A stretch of 64,000 nt of DNA. Origin: Manduca sexta (lineage: Eukaryota; Arthropoda; Insecta; Lepidoptera; Sphingidae). The DNA lies in the NCBI RefSeq assembly GCF_014839805.1, contig NC_051142.1:15036589-15100588 (forward strand), read 5' to 3'. The notes beneath the pieces are model-generated. The model was given only the letters and a program-made list of their open reading frames with translations. It was not told the origin of the DNA and ran no database searches. This document shows positions 12,994-24,072 of the stretch, one piece after another (positions within the stretch are counted from its first letter, which is position 1; every line of letters starts with the position of its first letter). Both the position numbers and the translations under genes were made by a program.

Positions 12994-13080
12994 CATCATC
13001 ATCAGCCACAGGAAGTCCACTGTTGAACATAGGTGTATCCTCTATAGATGACCAGAAGATCAATTTCCAGATTAAGAGGT
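12994..13080 (-). mobile_element. RTE-type LINE 3' end, short fragment
   Basis: 'catcatcagccacaggaagt' followed by 'ccactgttgaacataggtgt' is the reverse complement of the last codons and (ATG)n tail of RTE LINEs, as in the better copy at 38692-38943. Confidence 0.65.
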
Positions 13081-14365
13081 AAGCACTATAAATAAATGTT
13101 TAAATATTTGAAGTATAATGCAGGAAAATGTTGTGGAGTTTACACTAACCAATTTTTTAAGGTAATTTTATTTGTAATAGGTACGTAATCTATACTTATT
13201 TGTATTCGTAATAAATTATATTACGAAAATCATAGCTATGCTATGAAGGATACCTATACCAAAACAATTGTTTAAATTGTCTCAGAAATACTGTTTCGTT
13301 TCAAGTATTTTTTGTTTGTATTAGCTTTCTTATATCAACATCCAGATTTTTCGCCGAAATAGTCTGGAATCAGGATTGAAATAATAGACAAATATTGATA
13401 CATTGTTAGTGTCTAGTAACAATAACGTTTTTTTTAAAGTTACTATATAACTATATATTATTGGTTTAGTGGCAGTGTATCAAAAAGTACACCCAGTTCC
13501 AGGTTAAATTTCCGAAATCTGGCAAAGAAAATTTTCATAAGTATATTACATACATTTATTTGACCAGTATAGCTGGACCTATCACATAAGATGAGAAAAC
13601 TGTAGGAGCAGAAGTACCTCAATATACTCCTTCAAGGATACAGCGAAGCTCATAATGTGTTAGACGGGAATTGTTTATCGCTGGACGTGTTTATCAGGAA
13701 CTAAGGTAAGTTCCCGACACAGTCTGTAAAAGTTTATGCCACAAAGTTCCAGACGCTGCACATTTAAGTTTCTACGGTAACTTACTAGTGTTTGCTGCAG
13801 CGTGCAGATCAAGATGTTCAAAGCATGATGAGAATCAAAGATGGAGTAGTCTCGTTAATTTATTTGAACATTGAATGCGATGATTTACTTGACACTGACT
13901 ACACAAAGGTGTTTAAATGATGAAGCAGTTCTATGTTTACAATTATTTAGATCATTTTTAGTATTGTTTCCAAAATAAAAAATTTAGCTAATAGATTTTT
14001 CTGATAAAATCTTTATGTATACTGTTATTTACTGAGACCATCCAAATCAAAATTTACTTTATATCCTCAGACTTAAGGTTGACAATAACACAACCAACCT
14101 TAAAGCCTGTAGGCATAATTAGACATTAAATATACAGTCTGCCAAATAATTCTATGGGAGTCAGCGGGTCTGTGCAACTGGGTCGAGAGTCTCAGAAATT
14201 AACGATTTGCTTACGCTGGTGCCTTTGCGTAGACACACAAGTACATTTATATTGTTTTAATATGTGACAGCATCCATGGCGCCTTGCTGAGCGGGTGAAA
14301 ATGGCCATGAACTACCAGCAAGAAATTATGTGATCAGCCCTTTCGAGTCTAGTTACTATAGGCTA
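13081..14365. other. No feature recognised
   Basis: AT-rich unique sequence. No coding frame, no partner elsewhere in the window. Confidence 0.45.
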
Positions 14366-14450
14366 CTTTCTATCCCTTCAGTATAAAGCGGGACGTTTAT
14401 CCCGGAAAATTTGTCAGGCGAGCGAAACCACGAGCAAAAGTTGATCTATA
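14366..14450 (+). mobile_element. Possible Helitron 3' end
   Basis: 'ggctactttctatccc', 'tatcccggaaaatt' and the close 'gagcgaaaccacgagcaaaa' resemble the 3' portion of lepidopteran Helitrons such as 54974-56102, but the terminal CTAG is not preserved (gttgatc). Confidence 0.3.
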
Positions 14451-14768
14451 ACAAACAAAAAACCCATTGACTACTAAATTGTACCGTGGGATCATGACCT
14501 GTTCCCGTTTAGGATAATGTGTCAAGGTAGAAAAAATTATGAAAGCATATTATAGCTAAATTGTACCATTTATTAATCCTCAAATAATTATTTTGTGAGG
14601 ATAATTGAGCATAAGAGTGTGGATTACCTGATAAGTGTTTAGCACAGGTATGGTACCTTTAAACGCTTGAAGTGGAAAGGGAAAGAACTAAAAAGTATAA
14701 AAATAACTGCGAAATTTTCTTCAGTGATCTCTTCAACATTTGTTAATCCTTCCACTGGAACAGCAAGT

Positions 14769-14812
14769 TATATTTCTGTAAGAGAGTAATGGTACTCTCT
14801 TACAGAAATATA
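14769..14812. repeat. Perfect 20-bp inverted repeat (hairpin)
   Basis: Arms 14769-14788 and 14793-14812 are exact reverse complements (tatatttctgtaagagagta), separated by the 4-base loop atgg. No larger repeat context was found. Confidence 0.95.
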
Positions 14813-15027
14813 TTACTATTCGCCACCATCGCCAACCCATTCGCCACATTCATGCTCTAGGCAAAAAGGTTCTACCACTTACTAGTGAATTGACCCAAAA
14901 ATATTTTTTTTCACGTCTAAAATAAAAAGAACTACGGAACCACCGAAAATAACAAGTGTTGCGTTTCGGCGGACAGTTTGACGTAAATGAAAAAAAATCT
15001 GAATCCGGAGCAACTAGCAATTTAAGG

Positions 15028-15062
15028 TACAGTTAGCCACAAAAGCAGTTGAACTTTTGTTG
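15028..15062 (+). repeat. Single end of a mariner-type MITE
   Basis: 'tacagttagccacaaaagca' followed by 'gttgaac' matches the left end of the MITE at 51924-52113 with a few changes. No matching right end is visible within 300 bases, so it is a truncated copy or a solo terminus. Confidence 0.5.
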
Positions 15063-15299
15063 AACATTCAAAACGTTTTTACAATTTAACTTTTATGGAA
15101 ATATGACTTTTTTAGTATTTCATATACCTATATAATTATAAATATCAAAACAGATACTAACATATATCGAGAACAGTTCTACCAGCGGAGTTTATTATAA
15201 GCTAGCGCTTGTAAAAAGAAAAGAACAAGCGATGGTCTCAACCATTTCGCTGACGTCTCCGAAACATATTTAATTAAGTATTAATTAAATATTCTTTGT

Positions 15300-15362
15300 A
15301 CCTTGACTTATTATAAGTGCAACTATGTTCGCCTATGTGATGAATAAAGCATTTTATTTTAT
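15300..15362 (+). other. Possible LINE or transcript 3' tail
   Basis: 'gatgaataaagcattttatt' plus 'ttatttt' has an AATAAA signal followed by a repeated ttta tail, the usual look of a retroposed 3' end in insects. Nothing upstream identifies its source. Confidence 0.3.
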
Positions 15363-15409
15363 TTTAAACATCAAGCCTCTTATTATATCAGACAAATTCC
15401 ATTTTTATA

Positions 15410-15725
15410 CCGGGTCGATTAAGTGCATCTGCGGGACCGATGTTGCCAAAGGATGTTGGTTATTTTGGAATTTGGACATATTTCCCGCCGTCGGACAAAT
15501 AACCTTGACAAGTTGTTTGTGGTAGACAAAGCAGAAGGAAAAAGACCTTGTGGCCGAACACCTAGCCGTTGGGTAGATCAAGTGACTGCCCTCACTAGAA
15601 TCTGTTGCGACTGCCTTAAAAGAAGCCGAAAACCGAACAAAATGGAAAGATCTATTACATAAAACCACGAAGACCTTTCAAGGACACGACCTCCAATATT
15701 GAGGAACGCGACTAAGAAGCATCTG
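15410..15725 (+). mobile_element. RTE-type LINE, C-terminal coding fragment
   Basis: In the frame starting at 15423, FGHISRRRTNNLDKLFVVDK and AEGKRPCGRTPSRWVDQVTA match the conserved 'GH..RR...' and 'GKR..GRP..RW.D.V' end of RTE-like ORF2. The remaining residues and a stop follow near 15660. It is a different family from the LINE at 4706-8560 and is 5'-truncated, as most LINE copies are. Confidence 0.75.
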
Positions 15726-15944
15726 TTGTGAGCGGAGTAGGATCCAGCTAGAGTATCTACTGATGAGAGATGATTACACGTCCGCAGTCGTCATTAATAT
15801 GTCGGCCTGTTTGATACCGGATATACACAGGCTGATACTTACATCGAAGACTGTGGTATAATTCCATGCAACTTAAGTGTTTAGCACAAGTGTTATTGTG
15901 TTAGAAACCAAATCGAAAACGCATGGCACTTCTTAAGTGAACGA

Positions 15945-16312
15945 ATCCTTCCTAGCCGAATTTGCTACCACGGCGACCAATCTCAACGTAGATCAACGCA
16001 GGAGATATTATAGTGCCCAAGTGTGTGCGCAGTACACAGATGAGTTCTTTGTTCTTTCACTCTCATAGTCCGGTGAGACGGCAATCCGACATGACCTGAC
16101 AAAGATCACGCGCAGAACCAAAAACTTTAAGTGCTTTCCGAGGTATGGAGGTATCACACCCCCAACTTCCCGACTCTGAGCTGGGAATGAGTAATTTTTA
16201 AGATGGATAAACTCAGTCAAAATTGTTATGGCCCGACCCGGATTCGAAACTAGGACCTCAGCGTGGTAATCGTATTCGTATTGTGTATGCACTATAACTA
16301 CGTCACCATATT
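15945..16312 (-). mobile_element. tRNA-headed SINE with LINE-like body and tail
   Basis: On the minus strand the head at 16312 reads 'gtgacgtagttatagtgca' (A box) and 'gaggtcctagtttcgaatcc' (B box). The middle (16000-16050) resembles 8335-8400 in the LINE leader and the tail (15955-15990, 'gtcgccgtgg...gctaggaagga') resembles the LINE 3' end at 4715-4765, in the same order. This fits a SINE assembled from a tRNA-like head and LINE end sequences. Confidence 0.65.
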
Positions 16313-16944
16313 AGTCAATTATACAATAACTTAAGTACGCTACTAAAGGATCAATAAAGCGATTACATAACCAATATAACAAGAGCTCTTGAATTCTCAA
16401 AGCAATTTTACCCCCTATTTTTATATCTCCTCTATAGAATCACTTCCAAACCTTTAAAAATAATTTGCCAAAAATAGCATTTTTATTAATTCAGCTAAAC
16501 AGGAATTGGTCACGTATTATCCAAAATAATTCACGCGATTCACGTTCCTAATGCCTTATAAGATTGGTACATTAAAGAATATTTTGAATACCGAGTGGAT
16601 GAGCTATTTTGTCAGGACGGAAATAGTAGGTATTCAAATATTATAATTGCGATTTATTTTTGAAACTTTATTAGGCTCGACATTTTTGTCTGTACTTCAA
16701 ATCTATTTCGTTTGGAAACCGAAAAAGACTTATATCTAAATGTTGCATAAATTTACATCTGACACATTCTAATTCTATAAAATAAAATATCAGAAGCCTT
16801 ATCTAATTCAACCGTTTAATTCCGAACATTGTTATGACTCACTGTTTCCGGAGAAGATGCGCATAAATTAGGCATTGTGTTCTAATCACATACACGTTAC
16901 ATGATTATGTACGTGGTGAAGTGTTTATCAAACAATATGCAGTA
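16313..16944. other. No feature recognised
   Basis: AT-rich unique sequence without open frames of note. Confidence 0.45.
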
Positions 16945-17045
16945 TCAATCAGCCTGTCGCCATCAACTGCTGAACGTAGGCTTCCCCAAGTGAGCGCCAA
17001 CCAACAAGGTATTGAGCAGCATCTGAGATGTATGTACCTACCTGG
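16945..17045 (-). mobile_element. RTE-type LINE 3' fragment
   Basis: 'aatcagcctgtcgccatcaa' and 'ctgctgaacgtaggcttccc' match the reverse complement of an RTE ORF2 terminus and resemble the fragment at 53341. It is too short and diverged to name a family. Confidence 0.6.
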
Positions 17046-17699
17046 TATAATGAAAGCTATCATTTTATTTTTATTTGTAGGGACAATAAACGGTTACATG
17101 TTAAGGAATATTAAAAAGTAATCTTAATCTAAATGTATACAAACATATAACCCACACTATTATCTACATATTGACATAATATAGAATTAAGAATACAATT
17201 CTACAATTATGAACAGATGAGCCATTACGAAATCACGAAATCATCTCCGACAACTTGAGAATAACATTTTTTCTTATCATGTATATCCGATATCTTAATA
17301 TATAATGATTATATATGCTTATAAACAGTAGTATTTCACCAGCACTCGTTGAATTTAAACATCCTTCAGTAACAACTTTAAACATCCATCCGTTACCCGC
17401 CGCCTTTTTCAGTATGCAGTACCTACTGTACACTATAATAAAGATAAGGAAAAAACAAAGATTCTAATCCTTTAACGTCTTTCGTTTACACCGAATATAA
17501 AAGACATACTTAAAATTAGCAATGACAACGCGCCAAGCACGCTACCATCACACATAAAAAACCTTACTATTATTAAATATAGTGTAGTCACTTTGAAAAG
17601 ATAACATTGGTTTTGTAGAAGAATATAAAATTCAAAGTTAAGAGCTACAAACATCCCTATTCAACTTGGGAGTACATACAGAGCCCTCGTAAGGAAGGG
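17046..17699. other. No feature recognised
   Basis: AT-rich unique sequence preceding the GC-richer stretch at 17700. No frame here has a recognisable product. Confidence 0.45.
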
Positions 17700-18110
17700 C
17701 CATGAATAAATAAGTGCCACAGTGTGAACCGTTACATTAGATTTTTGTGTCAGACGGACCTCTTAAGGCGCGTAAAACCCAAAATAAAAATGGCGAGTAC
17801 CTTAACACGTTCATTTTCTCCTTACAACTGCGGCACACGTTTTCCCTTCCAAGAGATAACCGGAAGAAAATTCGGAGACGCCTATCACGGTCCGATTCTT
17901 TGTACATTCGTAATAAAAAAGTTCAGAAAAGTGCGTTCCAAATTTAACCGTGTTACCGCGTTCGAAGAGCTACGGTACAGTCGGAGTGTAAGTGCGCTCA
18001 TAAAAACATCGTCTCGTTTACGACTGGCCGAATAGCCGAAGATTGCCGAAGATGAACGAACGGAAGACCGTGACACATTCCGAGTAGGGTGCAAAGGCTT
18101 TTTTCATTCA
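17700..18110. other. CpG-containing, GC-richer stretch, possibly regulatory
   Basis: Composition shifts from the surrounding AT-rich DNA, with many CG dinucleotides (acgttcgaag, ggccgaatagccgaag). A 103-codon frame (17724-18035) covers it, rich in basic residues, but I recognise no domain and the frame could be chance in GC-richer DNA. It lies about 600 bases upstream of the promoter candidate at 18560. Confidence 0.35.
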
Positions 18111-18559
18111 GATTTCATAACAGTGCATGTGGGCGGGCAAGTAATGAAATTAACATAATGTAATGAAATTTTCCTCTTAATGTTTCACGGTGTGTCGGAT
18201 GTAAATTTGTAGAAATTAAATTTTGTTCTTATTACAAAAATGCACCTTCATTTACTGTAATGAGTTTTGTTAGTGCTGCATAAACGGTAATGCGCTACTC
18301 GGAAAACGTAAGGTGTTTTGGATTCCATTAAAGTTTTCAACAGTGTTTTCTCTTAACTTATATTTGAAACTTCATTTATTTTGGAGAATTTCAAACTTGA
18401 AAGGATTTAGAACACTTGCGAAATTATTAAGCAAGCGATACAATTATAAAGTCATACCCAGTCTAAATATGACGACATATTCATAAATCCGTCACACAAT
18501 AACAGAATTAACTGCAATTTATCGCGCGACATTACGGAGAAACCGTTAACGAGGCCCGT

Positions 18560-18963
18560 CTCACTGTTGGGAATATTCGTCACAATTCGTCACAGTTCGG
18601 CATCAGTCGTGTAAATCGGCACGCGCCATTTTCATCTCTTTTCAGACGAGGCTGCGCGGGCAGGCATGCGCAGTGCAGCCGCCCCGTCAAAACCCGTCAG
18701 TGTAGCGGCGCGCCTTGCCGCACCGATATAACCGCGCCCCGCCATTCCGTACACAAGATTTACTCATATTTTTTAAATTTAGAACGTGCCGTCGTCGACC
18801 GATGGCGATTTAAATAAAAAAAAAACTTTTCCACCCGACTGTTTCGACAATATTGGTGGCATTCGTGAAAGTGTGTGTTTGTGCATGTGCAATGGAGGTT
18901 TAAGTTTATGTGTGTAAAAAATTTGACTCATTAATATTGTTGATTGTACGAGATACCCTAATG
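18560..18963 (+). promoter_or_regulatory. Candidate host promoter and non-coding first exon
   Basis: The most CpG-dense block in the window (18585-18750). It contains an NRF1-like 'gcatgcgcagtgc' (18664-18676), two initiator-like TCAGT motifs (18603 and 18697) and gcggcgcgcc. It is followed by a stretch without coding frames and then ccctaATG directly before GTGAGT (18964), a good splice donor. If real, transcription starts near 18605-18700 and the first exon ends at 18963, possibly with the start codon as its last triplet. No downstream exon was identified, so the gene is unknown. Confidence 0.4.
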
Positions 18964-18969
18964 GTGAGT

Positions 18970-20158
18970 GGTGTAATCTTACCAAATTTAATTGTACGAT
19001 AAATATAAATATTATAATAGGTAAACAAGCATACGCAACGTAGCGTAGTAAGCTAAATGATAAAAAATATTGTTACGTAGTAATTGTTGAACTAAAAGTG
19101 AAGTAACTTTGAACTAAGATCTCTTCTGCTATAATCAAGTAGGCAACGATAATGCAATATTGAAACCGTAAAAAATTGAGTTTTATGTAACTTCCTATTT
19201 TTTTTTAAGATAGACAATAAACTTTACATGTCATGTGAATATAGTTCCTTTTTATAAAGCTAGCTAGCGTATTATTTTCTATTCAAAGTAACAAAATAAT
19301 TTTCATAAAATTAGAATTATTTTCGATTAAATTAATAATACCTGAACTTTGTAAATATAAATTTACTAAGGACACTTTAAACATTAACTTTGTTAATCCT
19401 AAAGTACTTTTAATATGAATATTTGTTATATGCACGGTCGTATCTTCAATCTTAGCCTATAAGACAGTAGACAATATTAGGTAACTATAGTTATGTTGGA
19501 GAGATGAGTAAACTTTACCGATTTTTTAAATTTATTACTTTTTCGAGACATGAACTGTTGTAATGGTTACATTTAGAGTTTAGTTAATTATTAAAGAAGA
19601 ATAGGGCCGTTTTAGAAAATTCTCATCTTTTTTAATAAGAACATTGAATCGTGTTTGGTATTTTATTGTATTAATTCTAGAGGTTTAAAAATATTTCTTA
19701 ACTCATTTATAGCAATGAATATAAACTTTAGAATAACTCTAATTGGAAGGTTACATCTCTCCCGTTTTGATCTACCTCAGAGCACGAGAGGGATACGTCT
19801 AATAGCGATGATCTAATACGAAACTTAGACGTAAGTATTAAGGTTCAATATAGTTTAATTAAATTAACTATTGGGGAATCGGTGATTATAGTTGCGACGA
19901 ACACTAAATATGTTTATTAAGTTAGATGATTATTAATTCCTGTATCAAAAAGTATGATAACCTCACACCTTTTCTTTAAAAGGGTAGACAAATAGCCAAC
20001 TAGTATCATACTTTGCGGAATTTTTATCCATTCCTTAATGAACCACCTGTACTTCACTGGCCTTCAAAAAAATCGACCCTACGATTTGTCGAGTAAAAAA
20101 AAATTTTTTTGTTCTTATTTTTATCATACTATCAGACATTACATATGAGACATTATGG
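18970..20158. other. No feature recognised
   Basis: AT-rich sequence, which would be the start of a long intron if the promoter at 18560 is real. No repeats shared with the rest of the window were found. Confidence 0.45.
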
Positions 20159-20345
20159 CCAGTGTAACTACTGGACATAATAAGATTTAATATCTCATGT
20201 CTCAGGATGACGAGCGCAGTGGAATACCAAACAATACTTGTAATTCAAGGTGTTGGATGATATTTCTGCTGTTTATAGCCGGTCGTATCGCTTACCATCA
20301 GGCGAACGGCAAGCTCGTCTCGTCATTCAAAGTAATAAATAAAAA
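20159..20345 (+). repeat. Dispersed repeat, family 3
   Basis: Begins 'ggccagtgtaactactggac', has 'ctcaggatgacgagcgcagt' and 'caaggtgttggatgatattt', and ends 'ggcgaacggcaagctcgtct' followed by 'cgtcattcaaagtaataaat'. Other members: 39360 and 40213 (minus), 52685 (plus), 59945 (minus). The A-rich end suggests a retroposed LINE or SINE 3' end, class unresolved. Confidence 0.8.
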
Positions 20346-20441
20346 TCCTATAACTCATTTGATTCAATTTAAAGCTTTCTTAGGGTTTTGATGGTAGAAT
20401 ATATAATTAATGGGAACGTATCCTCGTCTGTTTGTATCGCT

Positions 20442-20492
20442 TGTGTGTACAAGCGATTCATTTGGTTCAGTTTTGTGTAAAACTGAACCAAT
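20442..20492. repeat. Two adjacent perfect hairpins
   Basis: First: cgcttgt-gtgt-acaagcg, 7-bp arms. Second (20462-20491): ttggttcagtttt-gtgt-aaaactgaaccaa, 13-bp arms. Both have the loop gtgt, so they look like products of one mechanism. The following 'gaaccaatttcgatgaaatt' resembles internal sequence of lepidopteran Helitrons. Confidence 0.8.
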
Positions 20493-20589
20493 TTCGATGA
20501 AATTTAATATGGATTATGTTTGGAAACCATGTTAGATATTCTATGCCGGAAACGATTTATACAAATACTAATGATCTCTAACTGTTTAT

Positions 20590-20790
20590 ATATACTTGCT
20601 GAATGATTTTTTATGTTTACGGGAATGTCATATATTGGATGTATTTTTTGGGTTTTATCCTCTTTGAGTATGTTATAATTTCTACCAACATTTCGGAGAC
20701 TTTGCAGCCTTCATGCTCACAGACGGGACTCAGAGTTCGGACGCGATAAAATTCGAAAAATTAAAATTGGAATTAATTTCATATTATAAG
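20590..20790 (-). repeat. Dispersed repeat with 'cgaaacgtcgg' motif, minus copy
   Basis: 'caacatttcggagactttgc' and 'agccttcatgctcacag' are the reverse complement of the segment at 43200-43245. This motif is typical of terminal repeats of Penelope-like elements in animals, but no Penelope coding sequence is present, so the class is only a suggestion. Confidence 0.5.
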
Positions 20791-21061
20791 TAAGTTAAAA
20801 AGGCATTTCATGTAATTCAACGTCTGAACAAAAACGGTAGCTTAGGGAACTTGGATATTTCAATTAATCACATCTGAAATAAATGAAGGAGTCAGATATT
20901 TTGCTATTTAAATTTAACACTAAAGTATAAAGTTGCAAATATTTTTCTCACCGGGCACATTAAGCTGGAGGAATCTATTGAGTATGAATCTCACAAAATT
21001 ATAGAATTAATAGGGTATAAGCGCACCGCGTTTTCGCCACGAGCGGAGTTGTGAGGATTTA

Positions 21062-21252
21062 CTAACTTTTGCTCGCGGATTGTTCCATGCTCTGGTCCTA
21101 TTGGGCATAGCGTGACATTGTAAGCCTTAACCTTCCCCGATAAATGAGATATCTAACGTTAAAATAGTTTTTCAATTCGAACCAGTAGTTCCTAAGATTA
21201 GCGCGTTCAAACAAACAAACTCTTCAGCTTTATATAACAGTATAAATATAGA
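21062..21252 (-). mobile_element. Short Helitron, minus strand
   Basis: On the minus strand it starts TCTATATTTATACTGTTATA then aaagctgaagagtttgtttg, the LEP1-type 5' end, and contains 'cgctaatcttaggaactact' and 'cacgctatgcccaatagga'. It closes with gcgagcaaaagttag, a decayed CTAG terminus. Its 5' end faces that of the fragment at 21258. Confidence 0.75.
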
Positions 21253-21257
21253 TAAAA

Positions 21258-21340
21258 ACGAAGAGTTTGTTTGTGTGTTTGAATGCGCTAATCTCATGAT
21301 CATCTGAACCAATTTCGAAAAAAGATGATACCTTCCTATC
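21258..21340 (+). mobile_element. Helitron 5' fragment, plus strand
   Basis: 'gaagagtttgtttgtgtgtt' and 'tgaatgcgctaatctcatga' match the LEP1-type 5' end, lacking its first bases. It is cut off near 21340 by SINE-like sequence. Confidence 0.7.
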
Positions 21341-21344
21341 CGAA

Positions 21345-21425
21345 TGTCGGTGACGGCGGTCAATCTTAATGGGCATCAGCCAGATAAGCAAGAGATATTA
21401 TAGTGTACAAATATGTGGGACCAAA
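21345..21425 (-). mobile_element. Fragment of the LINE-like SINE
   Basis: 'gacggcggtcaatcttaatg' and 'caagagatattatagtgtac' followed by 'aaatatgtgggac' parallel 15970-16035 of the SINE at 15945-16312. Confidence 0.6.
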
Positions 21426-21914
21426 TTGATATCGGTCAGTTGTAATGATTTATAGAATTCTACGTGTAGGATTTAACTTCATCAATCAATAATATATCTA
21501 AGTCTGTATTTAATTTTAATGTGCAAAACAGGGTTTTAGTGTGAAAACTCTTCGTCAGTCTTGCACTTTCTTGTATGTCCCTGATAAAAATATTCCTAAT
21601 CAGGACACCACTTCTTGCCAAGTCACAAGCCGAGCTGTAACTGACTGCACCCCATTAGAAGAGAAACGGCTAACCCTTCGTGTTTATGTTCTAAAGAGTA
21701 ATTCTCTTTAACGCTTCCATAAAACGAGACTAAAACTGGTAAATCCTTAAGTGTAATGTTCTTCGATACTGGTGCCCTAATTCTTATTTAGGTCGCCGTG
21801 TGTTTATGCCGCGTTTTAAGACAATGCTTTTGTCATATGTATGGCGCTAGAAGTGATAATGTTTCAGATTTGAAATTCTTATTTGGAAAATGTTAATTTT
21901 AAATATTGTAAAAA

Positions 21915-22154
21915 TCTATACATATATAAAACAAAGTCTCGAATAGCTGTCTGTAAGTGATCGATTTTCTTAAAATCTACTCAACAGATGTTTATACGGC
22001 TTTTACTTAAAAGTAGTGCAATTCTTGAAGAAGGTTTACGTTAATAGTACATTACGGTTTTATGTAAATTAAGTCAAATATAACGTGTGTTGTGTTCTGG
22101 TTGAAAATCTTTGTGACATTGTTTACATGCTAACGAAGCCGCGGGCATAGCTAT
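21915..22154 (+). mobile_element. Non-autonomous Helitron with mutated end
   Basis: Starts TCTATACATATATAAAACAA after an A, and ends 'gaagccgcgggcatagctat', where the usual terminal CTAG has become CTAT. The ccgcgg near the end is what is left of the 3' hairpin. No coding capacity. Confidence 0.7.
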
Positions 22155-23928
22155 TAAAGATATGAAATAAAATGTTGTAAACTTTTTTTAAAAGTAAATG
22201 ACAAGGTCAACTGATGGTTTAAACAGCGTGACTATCTTCCCATCTAAATCATCTCAAAGAACCAGAGTCGCTTACTCATTCGCTAGCCTTTTATGTGGTC
22301 TAGGATATGTCGAAAAAAGCAATTTAGTCAATACACATGCAAATAAATATAGGTAATGATTGAACAATGCAAACAATATCATGGTTAAATTAACTGTAGT
22401 TTTTCAAATAAGGAAAAATAAAACAAAGCAGTAATAATTATTTTTGTTTTTGTATAGAGGCGAGTTTGTGAAAATATTATCCTTGGAATTTGTAATATTG
22501 TGTAAAAAAAAAAATTGTTTGTAATTAACGTATACACTTCTATTTCGCTGAAAGACTTTTATCTAGAGATAGACCAATCATTCAAACAACATTCAATTAA
22601 CCTTTCATTCCAAGAAATAAAACATTAATATTCCTGGAATGGTGTTACGCGGGCGATTCTGCAAGCAAAAGCTAGCAAGTAAATAAAACTATAGCAGTTG
22701 ATTGCATAATTTTAAGTTGCCAGTGAAATAAAATGACGTTGCACATTGAAAGAGTTTCTTACCCCGTTTTCTTGGAGCGTTCGTAACAGCATTTAGCGAT
22801 TTAAAATTCTTGTATAATACAATTTAGTTGAGGATTTTTACTTCGCTTTGAATCTTCGTCCTTCCATTTCGGACTTACACTGAAAGGCTGTCGCTTAAAT
22901 TCTACGTCAGCAATTTTCGCATTATTAAAATGTTAATAAGTGCTAATTCTCACAAGAAATATGATAAAATTAGGGGAACGTGAAAGTTTTATCCGATTTA
23001 AATTATGCCACGTCACTCCATAGGTCGCGAGGTTAATACGTTTGGATTTCCCTTAAAATAATAAAGGGTGACCCATTTTCAAGGACGTGGTGAGTTGTTT
23101 ACGTAAAGAACATAGTTTCGCATATTGCACCCTAAACTAATATAGGATAACGTTCGTAATTGATTGACGAGCAAGTCGTTTTTTTAACATCACAACTGCG
23201 CAAAGGCTAGACAACAAAAACTGTGAATCACGATATTCTGCATGGTAAAATAGACCTTGCGATATCAGATATTAAGCCATAATGTTCAATATTCATACTG
23301 ATTAGGTTGACCAATGCAATCATATACGTTGTTGTGTGATAACAAATAACATAAATAAACCTTACACAAAATACTACAACTATTTCGATTAACGTCGTCG
23401 GGTTCACTACAAAATAAACACTCGTTAATTAAATAGATGCTAAAAATAGGGGTACGGTAATTAAATGATAACATTATGGTTAATTTGTGGGTCTGGTTTG
23501 TTCCACTATTACATATAATTTATGAGGTCTTCTTAATTTTTTTAAAACCCCTACAAGGGGGAGAGGCGAAAGTGGGCATAATTAATTATCTGAATTCTGA
23601 ACTGTTTTAAAAAATCTTTTAGTCATGTATTATGAGATAAAAGTAAGGTGGCTTAAGTTACCTATTGTAAACAAATAGAAAATATTTTTCGATTATCAAT
23701 AAATACATTGATTGATGATAGAATGATCTCTAAATACAACCATACGGTTGCACATTTACTGCGTTTTTTTTTTCATATCGTGGTTAAATTAGCGAGGCCT
23801 AACACTCCCTATCAAGACTCCCATTTCTTAAAAGTCGCTTACAATTTCTCCATCACTTCTTTCTTAAAGTAATTTTTCAATTTTCTTTATTTCCAGCAAC
23901 TTATATGTTCAGGGGTTATTCACGCATA
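22155..23928. other. No feature recognised
   Basis: AT-rich unique sequence. A short 'gcaagcaaaagctagc' at 22660-22676 recalls a Helitron 3' end, but nothing around it supports that. Confidence 0.45.
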
Positions 23929-23930
23929 TA

Positions 23931-23957
23931 CTTAGTCTGGCCATAAATACTGTTACA
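23931..23957 (+). repeat. Mariner left inverted repeat
   Basis: Begins CTTAGTCTGGCCATAAATAC. It matches the reverse complement of the right end at 22 of 27 positions. Confidence 0.88.
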
Positions 23958-24072
23958 CTTAATTATAAAAAAATATTACATTTGAATTTCGAATCTGTCA
24001 TTTTTATACGATTGTTCATTGTGTTTTCTCATTTTGGCGCCAATACATTGTAAAATATTTTGCGATATTAAA

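Noticed and set aside
17724..18035. 103-codon basic frame in GC-richer DNA
   Set aside because: No domain, no codon-use or splice support; GC-richer DNA has fewer chance stops. Kept as a regulatory suspicion only.
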